Positions 6,761 through 12,746 of a stretch of DNA of 12,921 nucleotides are shown piece by piece; position 1 is the first letter of the stretch, and every line of letters starts with the position of its first letter. The notes beneath the pieces were generated by a model that saw only the letters and a list, made by a program, of their open reading frames with translations, did not search any database and was not told the origin of the DNA. Origin of the DNA: Candidatus Dojkabacteria bacterium (lineage in GTDB: Bacteria; Patescibacteriota; Dojkabacteria; SC72); NCBI GenBank assembly GCA_012800885.1, contig JAAZIL010000073.1:1-12921 (forward strand), in the 5' to 3' direction. The translations under genes were made by a program, and so were the position numbers.

Positions 6761-6816
6761 CGGTGAATAGGGGTATGTAAGAAGCATAAGCTTCTATACG
6801 GTTATTCATCGGTAAC
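6756..6816. repeat. Hairpin B: 61-nt nested inverted repeat after the 187-aa gene
   Basis: The outer arms 6756-6769 (GTTACCGGTGAATA) and 6803-6816 match at 13 of 14 positions, with the exception a G-T pair. Inside are GTAT (6773-6776) with ATAC (6796-6799), and AGAAGC (6780-6785) with GCTTCT (6790-6795) closing an ATAA loop. On the minus strand it starts 6 nt after the stop at 6823, suggesting a 3' stabilising or terminating structure. It shares GTTAC (6756-6760) with hairpin A, so the bases of the two stems compete. Confidence 0.7.
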
Positions 6817-6822
6817 TTATAA

Positions 6823-7386
6823 TCATGGTACGATTCTAGGTGTATCTGGAAAAAGCCATTCCCTAACAACAGCCCCTGGAGTGGTATCCCACCAAATGCT
6901 ATCGAACATCTGTACTGTTCGCAGCCACACTTTCTCTGCAACCAGATTCCAAATAATAGAGCTCGCTGTTGCAGCAATGATAACAAGTGCGAGAGCAATG
7001 GCAGCCGTTCCCAGAGTGGAAGGATTATCAGGCATGTTCTCGATGATGTATTTAGAGATAGCAAATACCAAGAACAAGGTAATGATTGCCCAAAACCGTT
7101 CCGTAGATTCGGCACCCTCAAAAACCTTTGTAACAAAACCGAGATAAGGACTACTCCCTACCCTTTTTGTGATCTCAAATGTTTTATCAATGTTTTTGAG
7201 AAATGCAGAAGACACAATTGGGATCAATGCTGCTGGCAGCACTACTTGGATTATAAATCTAAGTGCCGCTGGAACAGGTTTGCCAGCAATCGTAGTGGGG
7301 CTAAACTTTTTCCCTACTACGAAGACAATATAATAGGTAAACATGCTGCCTATTATTAAAATCAGCATATAATAAAAAGTCTCCAT
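6823..7386 (-). CDS. Four-helix membrane protein (187 aa), partner of the PG hydrolase
   Basis: Not recognised. Four membrane helices are visible: about 5-25, 40-61, 98-116 and 125-147. Between helices 2 and 3 lies a soluble loop (63-97), and the C-terminal tail (148-187) is rich in Trp and Pro (SIWWDTTPGA, DTPRIVP). The start at 7386 is supported by a good SD, AAGGAG ending 9 nt before the ATG. GC content is clearly above the neighbours (sample 60-base lines give 37-55% against about 30% in the 1072-aa gene), and CGA/CGG arginine codons occur. It lies 71 nt after the 485-aa gene and shares its leader and promoter. A competing minus-strand frame at 6738-7136 lacks these supports. A channel or scaffold subunit, VirB6/TrbL-like in general character, is only a guess. 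Confidence 0.8.
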   Translation of the reverse strand: METFYYMLILIIGSMFTYYIVFVVGKKFSPTTIAGKPVPAALRFIIQVVLPAALIPIVSSAFLKNIDKTFEITKRVGSSPYLGFVTKVFEGAESTERFWAIITLFLVFAISKYIIENMPDNPSTLGTAAIALALVIIAATASSIIWNLVAEKVWLRTVQMFDSIWWDTTPGAVVREWLFPDTPRIVP

Positions 7387-7395
7387 CGTTTATTT

Positions 7396-7401
7396 CTCCT
7401 T
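7396..7401 (-). promoter_or_regulatory. Shine-Dalgarno site of the 187-aa gene
   Basis: AAGGAG on the minus strand, 9 nt before the ATG at 7386. It decides the start and contrasts with the SD-less host genes. Confidence 0.75.
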
Positions 7402-7457
7402 TTCTTTAACTATCGTCTATTTTTTCTTGCTTTTTAGGGCTTATAAACTCTCCTTTC

Positions 7458-8915
7458 CTATTTTTTAAACATATCTCCTGAAATATAACCTCCGTTAGCA
7501 AACATTAGATGCAGATGGCTTCCAATAGAACACGTTGTGTTACCAGTATGAATCCATCCTAATGTTTGACCTTGACTAACATTATGCCAGTTACCATCCG
7601 TTGGTATATAAATCTTTGAGAGATTCCGTTCCATATGGACATAGTGGAACTCATCTCCTTGAATGGTACGCAGGGTTATAACCCCCATATTGCAATCTCC
7701 TCCATCCCAGTACCTTGCCTGACCATTTGCCAAAGCATGTACCTGAAAAGCAGGCAATCCACTCATAGCAATGTCAATACCATTATGAATTTGTCCGTAC
7801 CACATATCGACACCCCATTGGTACCAGACAAAAGCATTGTTAGGTGCTGGCCAGATATATTCTGTAGGTTCAAGTCGGGGAGGTTCATAATTTGCTAAAG
7901 CTGATTCTCTCAGTGCTTTAGCTCTATCATAAACTACTCCTGCCCCTGCTGGATCTCTATTCCAAATAAGACCCTGATGAGCAAAGTTATTAATAAAGGT
8001 CTCTCTCGTTTGAGAAAGAGACATTTGTACCTCATCATTGATGAAGTAGCATGCCACTTCTGCAGCTACCTCAGGTTTCCACAGATTCCCTTTCACCCCA
8101 TATCTGTCAGCATTCCTTGAGAACGTCTCAGGAAGAAACTGCCACATACCAAGTGCACCAGCATAACTGGCACACTCATTTGGACGTGGTCGTAGAGACC
8201 AAATTGGAGTACAGACAGTTGAACCCGTTTCGTAAATCTTTAGAGAATAAAGAAGGTAAGGATTACAATCAACACCATTTTCATGAGCATTGAAAACACC
8301 TTCCTCTATATACTCCCATACTTGTTTGTTGGCCTCCGGTGGTCTGATTATCACATCATATATAACCACAGGATATGGATCTACCTGCTTATACAAAGAT
8401 AAGCCAAAAAATGGTAGCCATAGCACGGTAAGGACAAAGAATATACTCTCCCCAACCCTAATTAAAGGTACAATGATATCACCAATATATGGTAATTCAA
8501 TTGCAAGCTTTTGTAGGGCTAAACTTCCAAGAGTAATTATCCACCTTGTAATTCCAAATGCAACCATGCATACCAAGAACACCTTTAATATTGTAACTAC
8601 TAACTCATCTAAGCCAGTTAAAGTTACAACGTATGAGGCTAGCTCAACAACTAAAGGAATTTTCTCCCTTAGCCAGTAATATAGCCCAATAAAAGGAAAT
8701 ATCACTATGAAGACATCTACAAATAGATGTAGAGCTTCACTAAATAATCCCCCTCTTCGCTTCTTGGGTAATATGTTTCTGAGGATTATACCTGCTAGTA
8801 TATATACAACAATATAAACTAGCATAACCTCAAGTTTATCCCATACCCCTAACAACTTGAATATACTTTTTATAATAGGCCATATTATGGCCCAAGTTTT
8901 TACTAACTTGTCCAT
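7458..8915 (-). CDS. Polytopic membrane protein with lytic transglycosylase and M23 peptidase domains (485 aa)
   Basis: Two peptidoglycan-cutting domains follow a membrane region. Residues 28-50, 61-82, about 105-130 and 156-175 are membrane helices. Residues 215-340 resemble a soluble lytic transglycosylase/lysozyme-like fold, with Glu229 in YETGS as likely catalytic acid and the diagnostic GALGMWQFLPETF at 253-265. Residues 355-475 are an M23 (LytM-like) endopeptidase, with zinc ligands His377 and Asp381 (HNGID) and His469 in HLHLMF, and catalytic histidines His427 and His467. All expected residues are present, so both activities should work, cutting glycan strands and stem peptides outside the membrane. 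The start is set by AGGAGG 6 nt upstream. GC and CGN arginine use are above those of flanking genes. It is first in a two-gene operon. The architecture recalls VirB1-type and phage-type wall-piercing enzymes, but no conjugation ATPase is in the window. Confidence 0.9.
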   Translation of the reverse strand: MDKLVKTWAIIWPIIKSIFKLLGVWDKLEVMLVYIVVYILAGIILRNILPKKRRGGLFSEALHLFVDVFIVIFPFIGLYYWLREKIPLVVELASYVVTLTGLDELVVTILKVFLVCMVAFGITRWIITLGSLALQKLAIELPYIGDIIVPLIRVGESIFFVLTVLWLPFFGLSLYKQVDPYPVVIYDVIIRPPEANKQVWEYIEEGVFNAHENGVDCNPYLLYSLKIYETGSTVCTPIWSLRPRPNECASYAGALGMWQFLPETFSRNADRYGVKGNLWKPEVAAEVACYFINDEVQMSLSQTRETFINNFAHQGLIWNRDPAGAGVVYDRAKALRESALANYEPPRLEPTEYIWPAPNNAFVWYQWGVDMWYGQIHNGIDIAMSGLPAFQVHALANGQARYWDGGDCNMGVITLRTIQGDEFHYVHMERNLSKIYIPTDGNWHNVSQGQTLGWIHTGNTTCSIGSHLHLMFANGGYISGDMFKK

Positions 8916-8921
8916 AATAAG

Positions 8922-8927
8922 CCTCCT
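8922..8927 (-). promoter_or_regulatory. Strong Shine-Dalgarno site of the 485-aa gene
   Basis: A perfect AGGAGG lies 6 nt before the ATG at 8915. It is the best SD in the window and sits just after the last leader stem, where refolding could cover or expose it. Confidence 0.9.
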
Positions 8928-8938
8928 TCAAACAGACA

Positions 8939-9003
8939 GTTTAATTTCCGACTGCTAAAACCCCTCTTTAAGAAGTAGAGATTCTAAATGCCGGAAACTA
9001 AAC
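8939..9003 (-). repeat. Leader stem C, 12-nt inverted repeat
   Basis: GTTTAATTTCCG (8939-8950) pairs with CGGAAACTAAAC (8992-9003) at 11 of 12 positions. A smaller CTCT/AGAG stem lies inside. It is the stem nearest the SD of the 485-aa gene. Confidence 0.65.
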
Positions 9004-9042
9004 AGAAGAAAGAATATTTACCAATTAACTTACCCCTATTCA

Positions 9043-9058
9043 CTTGTTAAAGAACAAG
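9043..9058 (-). repeat. Leader hairpin D
   Basis: CTTGTT (9043-9048) and AACAAG (9053-9058) form a perfect 6-bp stem with loop AAAG. It directly abuts the 13-nt segment (9031-9043) complementary to the operon's trailer. Confidence 0.6.
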
Positions 9059-9089
9059 GGCAGTCTTTTTAGGTTGTGACTATAAGTCA

Positions 9090-9113
9090 TGTATTAGGGT
9101 AAATCCTAATACA
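9090..9113 (-). repeat. Leader hairpin F, 9-bp perfect stem
   Basis: TGTATTAGG (9090-9098) and CCTAATACA (9105-9113) are exact reverse complements around a 6-nt loop. It is the most stable simple hairpin of the leader. Confidence 0.7.
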
Positions 9114-9153
9114 GATATTCTCGGTAATTAACCGATACCACAACACTATCTGG

Positions 9154-9182
9154 ATTATACTTCTACCATTACTATAAGTCAA
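9154..9182 (-). promoter_or_regulatory. Strong sigma70-type promoter of the 485-aa/187-aa operon
   Basis: On the minus strand TTGACT (9182-9177), a spacer of exactly 17 nt and TATAAT (9159-9154) differ from consensus at one base. The predicted start is A at 9147. It is the best promoter in the window. An 11-bp element covering its -35 (ACTATAAGTCA, 9171-9181) recurs at 9079-9089. Confidence 0.8.
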
Positions 9183-9252
9183 TCTATTCCTCCCCTTGCT
9201 CTCTCTTCTTCTTTATGACAAAATCAATAAATAACTTACAGATATCATACAT

Positions 9253-10527
9253 ATGAAAATAAAAAATATTAAAGCCATAGAGATATTAGACTCAAGAGGT
9301 ATACCAACTTTATCAACTGAAATTGAACTATGGAGTGGAGATACTGCAAAAGCAGAAGTACCGAGTGGCGCTTCTACAGGAGAGAAAGAAGTATTAGAGC
9401 TCAGAGATAATGATGAAACTCGATATAGCGGTAAAGGTGTACTTAATGCAGTAGAGATAGTAAATACTAAAATAAAGGGAGCTATCGTTGACAAGGAGTT
9501 TGGAAGTCAGAAACAGTTTGATGAGCTACTACTCCAATTAGATGGAACTAAAAATAAATCTAATCTAGGAGGCAATACAATACTATCGTGCTCTATGGCA
9601 TTTTGCAGAGCAACATCTCTTAGAATTGGGCTTGAACTTTACCAATACCTAGCAATGATATATTGGGATAAGAAATACGATGAAAAAAATTACATATTAC
9701 CCAAACCACAGATACTTCTTCTGGAAGGAGCTAAGCACGGCAATTGGGCTACTGATATACAAGAATATATGATAATACCCAGAGGGAATATGTTTCCGAA
9801 TATAGAGGAGACTCTAAGAGCTGGTAGTGAAATATTTACTATCCTTAACAATATCTTAGATGAGAAAGGATACTCTGTTGGTGTAGGTTATGAGGGAGCA
9901 TTTGCACCGAGAGAGATTAAATCCAATAGAGAAGCATTTGACTTAATAATGGAGAGTCTCAGAAAGAGTCAATACAAAGATAAGTTTGAGATAGCCATTG
10001 ATATCGCAGCATCAGAGTTTTACAACAGAGATACAGATAAGTATGAATTAAAAAGAGAGAATCAGAGTTTAACTCCTGAGGAGTGGTTTAATTTACAGAA
10101 ACAGTGGTATTCTCAATACCCAATATACTCTGTTGAAGATCCTTTTGATGAGAACGCTTGGAGTGATTGGAGTAAATTTACACAGGAGTATGGAGATAAA
10201 TACCAGATAGTTGGTGATGACCTTTTAGTTACTAATACAGAGCTAATTAAAGAAGGAATAGACAAGAGAGCAATGAACTCTGTATTAATTAAACTCAATC
10301 AAATTGGTAGTGTATCTGAAACACTAGATGCAATAAAGATAACTGTAGATAGTAATATGACAGCAATAATATCACACAGAAGTGGTGAAACAACAGACCC
10401 CTTTATTGCTGACTTAGCAGTTGCAACTGCAGCACAACAGTGTAAATTTGGTGCACTAAGTAGAGGTGAGAGAGTAGTAAAGTACAATAGGCTACTAGAG
10501 ATATCCTCTATGCTACTACAGAGATAA
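9253..10527 (+). CDS. eno: Enolase, divergent CPR type (424 aa)
   Basis: Phosphopyruvate hydratase interconverts 2-phosphoglycerate and phosphoenolpyruvate in glycolysis; cytoplasmic and Mg-dependent. Length is normal. Family marks are SGASTG (38-43), magnesium ligands Asp250, Glu295 and Asp322 (AIDIAASEF, SVEDPFDE, VGDDLLVTN), catalytic Lys347 (LIKLNQIG), SHRSGET (374-380) and Lys410 in VKYNRL. Glu171 (QEYMI) and Glu214 are also kept. The sequence is unusual at two active-site loops: the usual NGG(A/K)HA region reads LEGAKHGNWAT (157-167), and GDEGGFAP reads GYEGAFAP (212-219). His162 remains. No SD is visible. TATCAT at 9243-9248 is so close to the ATG that the mRNA may be leaderless. Its 3' end overlaps tsaD by 12 bp, tail to tail, with no terminator between. 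Confidence 0.93.
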   Translation: MKIKNIKAIEILDSRGIPTLSTEIELWSGDTAKAEVPSGASTGEKEVLELRDNDETRYSGKGVLNAVEIVNTKIKGAIVDKEFGSQKQFDELLLQLDGTKNKSNLGGNTILSCSMAFCRATSLRIGLELYQYLAMIYWDKKYDEKNYILPKPQILLLEGAKHGNWATDIQEYMIIPRGNMFPNIEETLRAGSEIFTILNNILDEKGYSVGVGYEGAFAPREIKSNREAFDLIMESLRKSQYKDKFEIAIDIAASEFYNRDTDKYELKRENQSLTPEEWFNLQKQWYSQYPIYSVEDPFDENAWSDWSKFTQEYGDKYQIVGDDLLVTNTELIKEGIDKRAMNSVLIKLNQIGSVSETLDAIKITVDSNMTAIISHRSGETTDPFIADLAVATAAQQCKFGALSRGERVVKYNRLLEISSMLLQR

Positions 10528-11604
10528 GCGTGGATCTCTATCTATCTTCTCAATATCTTCTTTTTTAGATAGGTACTTTTTCTGTAAGACATTTACATAC
10601 CCTGCTATCGCTATCATAGCAGCATTGTCACTCCTGTATTCTATCTCAGGATAGTAGTAATTTAAATCATAGCTCTTAGTTAACCTACCTACTGTTCTAA
10701 GTAAATCTTCATTGTTAAATACTCCTCCTCCTACAAATACACTCTTTACATCACTATTCTCCTCAATAGCTTTTTTCAATTTAACTACAACAGAATCAAT
10801 AATTGCATCTACAAAACCTCTACAGAAATCATATATCCACTCTCTCTCTAGAACTCCTTTTTCTCTTAATTCATTAGCTTTGTAAAGAGCTGCTGTTTTA
10901 ATACCTGAATAACTAAAATCTAAACTATTTGATTGAAGCATAGGAGTAGTAAATGTAATTACTCCTCTTTTCCCTCTCTTTGCAAATTCAGATAGTACAG
11001 GACCACCTGGATAACCTAGATTAAGAAGCCTACCTACCTTGTCAAAAGCCTCTCCTGCTGCATCATCTAGTGTTTGTCCTAACTTCTTGTATTTACCTAT
11101 CTCTTTAATATAGATTATCTCTGTATGTTTACCAGATATTAATAGAGCTAAGGCAGGGAAAGAATTAATAAGTTGTTGATCATTCACTAGACCGTTCCCT
11201 TTAGAGTTAAGAAGTAGAGATGAATACATATGACCCTCCATATGATTAATTGGTACAAAAGGTATGCTGTGCCTTAGAGAGAGCTCTTTTGCAAATTTAA
11301 GACCTACCTCTAAATCAATAGCTAATCCAGGACCGTAAGTTACAGCAATGAAATCTACATTGTTTATCATACCTGGGTTATCCTTTAGAGCCCTGTTATA
11401 TACTTCTTGGATATTCTCTTCATGTAATCTCTTTGCTAGGTTAGGAACTACACCACCGAATTCAGAGTGCAACTCTGTCTGGGAAGACAACTCACTAGAT
11501 ATGACCTCTCTACCTCTTAGAAGTGCTACTGATGTGTCATCACAACTAGTATCTATACCTAGTATTAATGGTTTTAATTTTAATAGCTCTTTAGTTAGTA
11601 CCAT
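10516..11604 (-). CDS. tsaD: tRNA N6-adenosine threonylcarbamoyltransferase TsaD (362 aa)
   Basis: TsaD transfers the threonylcarbamoyl group from TC-AMP to A37 of ANN-decoding tRNAs, making t6A. Visible are the ASKHA nucleotide-binding start GIDTSCDDTSVALL (16-29), HSEFGGVVP (46-54), metal ligands in HMEGH (His121, His125), SGKHTEI (158-164, where most relatives have SGGHT), DDAAGEAFDKVGRLL (180-194), SYSGIKTA (231-238), VGGGVFNN (291-298) and Asp326 in SDNAAM. All are as expected for an active enzyme, with length slightly above the usual 335-345. The ATG lies inside the tsaC-tsaE fusion gene, overlapping its stop by 14 nt in another frame, which suggests translational coupling. In bacteria TsaD works with TsaB and TsaE; TsaB is not in this window. 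Confidence 0.95.
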   Translation of the reverse strand: MVLTKELLKLKPLILGIDTSCDDTSVALLRGREVISSELSSQTELHSEFGGVVPNLAKRLHEENIQEVYNRALKDNPGMINNVDFIAVTYGPGLAIDLEVGLKFAKELSLRHSIPFVPINHMEGHMYSSLLLNSKGNGLVNDQQLINSFPALALLISGKHTEIIYIKEIGKYKKLGQTLDDAAGEAFDKVGRLLNLGYPGGPVLSEFAKRGKRGVITFTTPMLQSNSLDFSYSGIKTAALYKANELREKGVLEREWIYDFCRGFVDAIIDSVVVKLKKAIEENSDVKSVFVGGGVFNNEDLLRTVGRLTKSYDLNYYYPEIEYRSDNAAMIAIAGYVNVLQKKYLSKKEDIEKIDRDPRLSL

Positions 11605-12682
11605 ATATTGTTATCTTTCTTCTCTCTAAAGATATATATTCAAATAATATCTTGTACATAGGAATATTCCTCTCTCTACACAGATTCTCTATCTCATTGT
11701 AGAATTTATCAGCCCACTCTATTACTACTATCTCTTTTTTCTCTAAATGTTGTAGAATACCTGATCTATGGAAATCATCCTCATCCATAATTCGCCAGGT
11801 ATCTACATGAGCTAAAATATTATCTCCATACCTGTACTCATTTATTATCGTATACGTTGGTGATGTAACAATATCCTTACTACCTAACCCCTTCCCTATT
11901 CCCTTACTAAACTGTGTCTTTCCTGCACCTAACTCACCACTTAGTGCAACAACTACACCACCTTGAATATCTCTAAGATACTCCTTAGTAAAGAACTCTC
12001 CAAACTGTAGAGTTTCTAAAGGTGTATTAGTGCTTTTTTCTTCTAGTAAGGTACTCTGTAGTATTGCATCTTCAAACATAATCTTTCCTTCTCTCAGTAT
12101 AGTGGGTGTATTTAGTGTAGTGTCTAGTATTGTAGATGGCATATTCTTAGGTAATTGCCCTGCATCAATGTAAAGGTCAACAAGCCTCTCACTCTTCTGT
12201 GGTAAATCTTTAAGTAGTTGATCAATACTGTATGGATGTGATCTGTAAGATACATTTGCAGAAGTAGCTGTTATGGGTCGTCCAAACTCTTTGATAAGTT
12301 TAAGTACAAATTTGTTATCTGGTATTCTTACACCTGTTGTTCCCTGTTTAGACACTACTGGTGGTTTAAGTATACCTAAACTTTTAGATATTACGGTAAT
12401 AGGGCCTGGTAAATAGTTCTTGTATATATTCTCTGCCATTTCATTTAAATGCACATATTTCTTAGCCATCTGAATATCATTTACTGCTATTGATACAGGC
12501 TTAGAGCCTCTAAATGTTTTGTAGGTCAGTAATTTAAGAAGTGCATTCTGATTAGTAGCGTCTACTCCTAATCCGTAAGAAGTCTCTGTTGGATAAACAA
12601 TTAACCCTCCTTCATTTAATATTTTTCTAGCTTGCTGTATGACTTCAGAGGCATTACTATTAGTCAATCTGACTCTTTTCAT
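11591..12682 (-). CDS. Fusion of TsaC/YrdC-type L-threonylcarbamoyladenylate synthase and TsaE ATPase (363 aa)
   Basis: Two t6A-pathway enzymes are joined in one frame. Residues 1-205 are a Sua5/YrdC-type TsaC domain: PTETSYGLG (31-39), LPGPITVI (91-98), TGVRIPD (116-122), TSANVSY (140-146), PSTILD (182-187) and LREG (196-199). It makes TC-AMP from threonine, bicarbonate and ATP. A linker of about 20 residues follows. Residues 223-363 are TsaE/YjeE: Walker A GELGAGKT (249-256), TSPTYTIINEY (274-284), HVDTWRI (292-298) and IEWAD (321-325). TsaE is the ATPase that resets the TsaBD complex. The stop overlaps the tsaD start. A TATAAT box (12689-12694) 6 nt before the ATG implies a leaderless mRNA. 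The fusion puts substrate supply and the ATPase in one polypeptide. Confidence 0.93.
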   Translation of the reverse strand: MKRVRLTNSNASEVIQQARKILNEGGLIVYPTETSYGLGVDATNQNALLKLLTYKTFRGSKPVSIAVNDIQMAKKYVHLNEMAENIYKNYLPGPITVISKSLGILKPPVVSKQGTTGVRIPDNKFVLKLIKEFGRPITATSANVSYRSHPYSIDQLLKDLPQKSERLVDLYIDAGQLPKNMPSTILDTTLNTPTILREGKIMFEDAILQSTLLEEKSTNTPLETLQFGEFFTKEYLRDIQGGVVVALSGELGAGKTQFSKGIGKGLGSKDIVTSPTYTIINEYRYGDNILAHVDTWRIMDEDDFHRSGILQHLEKKEIVVIEWADKFYNEIENLCRERNIPMYKILFEYISLERRKITIYGTN

Positions 12683-12688
12683 GATACA

Positions 12689-12694
12689 ATTATA
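12689..12694 (-). promoter_or_regulatory. -10 box of the tsaC-tsaE fusion/tsaD operon
   Basis: A perfect TATAAT ends 6 nt before the ATG at 12682, so transcription should begin at or next to the start codon. No good -35 is seen, since the hexamer at 17 nt is TATGAA and falls within the palindrome at 12700-12719. Confidence 0.55.
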
Positions 12695-12699
12695 CCTTG

Positions 12700-12719
12700 A
12701 ATATGAATATTTTCATATT
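12700..12719. promoter_or_regulatory. Operator-like palindrome in the divergent region with thioredoxin
   Basis: AATATGAA (12700-12707) and TTCATATT (12712-12719) are exact reverse complements with a 4-bp centre. It lies in the 64-bp gap between the tsaC-tsaE fusion gene and the thioredoxin gene, over the -35 position of the former. It could bind a dimeric regulator, or be chance in AT-rich DNA. Confidence 0.4.
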
Positions 12720-12746
12720 TAGAGCTTAAATTAAGTCCTTTTTACA

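Larger units (their letters stand above)
8916..9147 (-). ncRNA. Structured 5' leader RNA of the PG-hydrolase operon (riboswitch-like)
   Basis: The predicted start near 9147 gives a leader of about 232 nt, which accounts for most of this 337-bp gene-free stretch. Stems, all read from the sequence, are: closing stem GUUGUG (9144-9139) with CACAAC (9078-9073), enclosing three hairpins (9121-9135, 9090-9113, 9077-9089); hairpin 9043-9058; GACUGC (9065-9060) with GCAGUC (8955-8950); and a 12-nt stem, 11 of 12 paired (9003-8992 with 8950-8939), ending 12 nt before the SD. The last two cross, so a pseudoknot is possible. I do not recognise a known riboswitch class. Folding is by eye and untested. 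Confidence 0.5.

Noticed and set aside
6738..7136. Minus-strand 132-residue frame overlapping the 187-aa gene
   Set aside because: It is in another frame of a gene that has an SD, clear membrane helices and an operon setting. It lacks an SD of its own and runs through hairpin B.
6823..7386. UGA recoded as glycine, as in Gracilibacteria/SR1
   Set aside because: The 187-aa gene ends at TGA at a natural C-terminus, and no other gene here contains in-frame TGA.
9043..9071. Hairpin D plus the TCTTTTT run as a plus-strand intrinsic terminator
   Set aside because: No plus-strand gene ends upstream, the T-run is 5 nt away from the stem, and the stem fits the minus-strand leader better.
9073..9144. 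A 72-nt cloverleaf-like fold in the leader as a fourth tRNA gene
   Set aside because: Size and branching resemble a tRNA, but the D-loop GG, the TTCRA T-loop and a 7-nt anticodon loop are absent, and the middle stem is 9 bp. I treat it as a leader multi-branch structure.
9213..9494. Minus-strand frame opposite the start of enolase
   Set aside because: It is low-complexity, serine-rich, the antisense shadow of a confidently identified gene.
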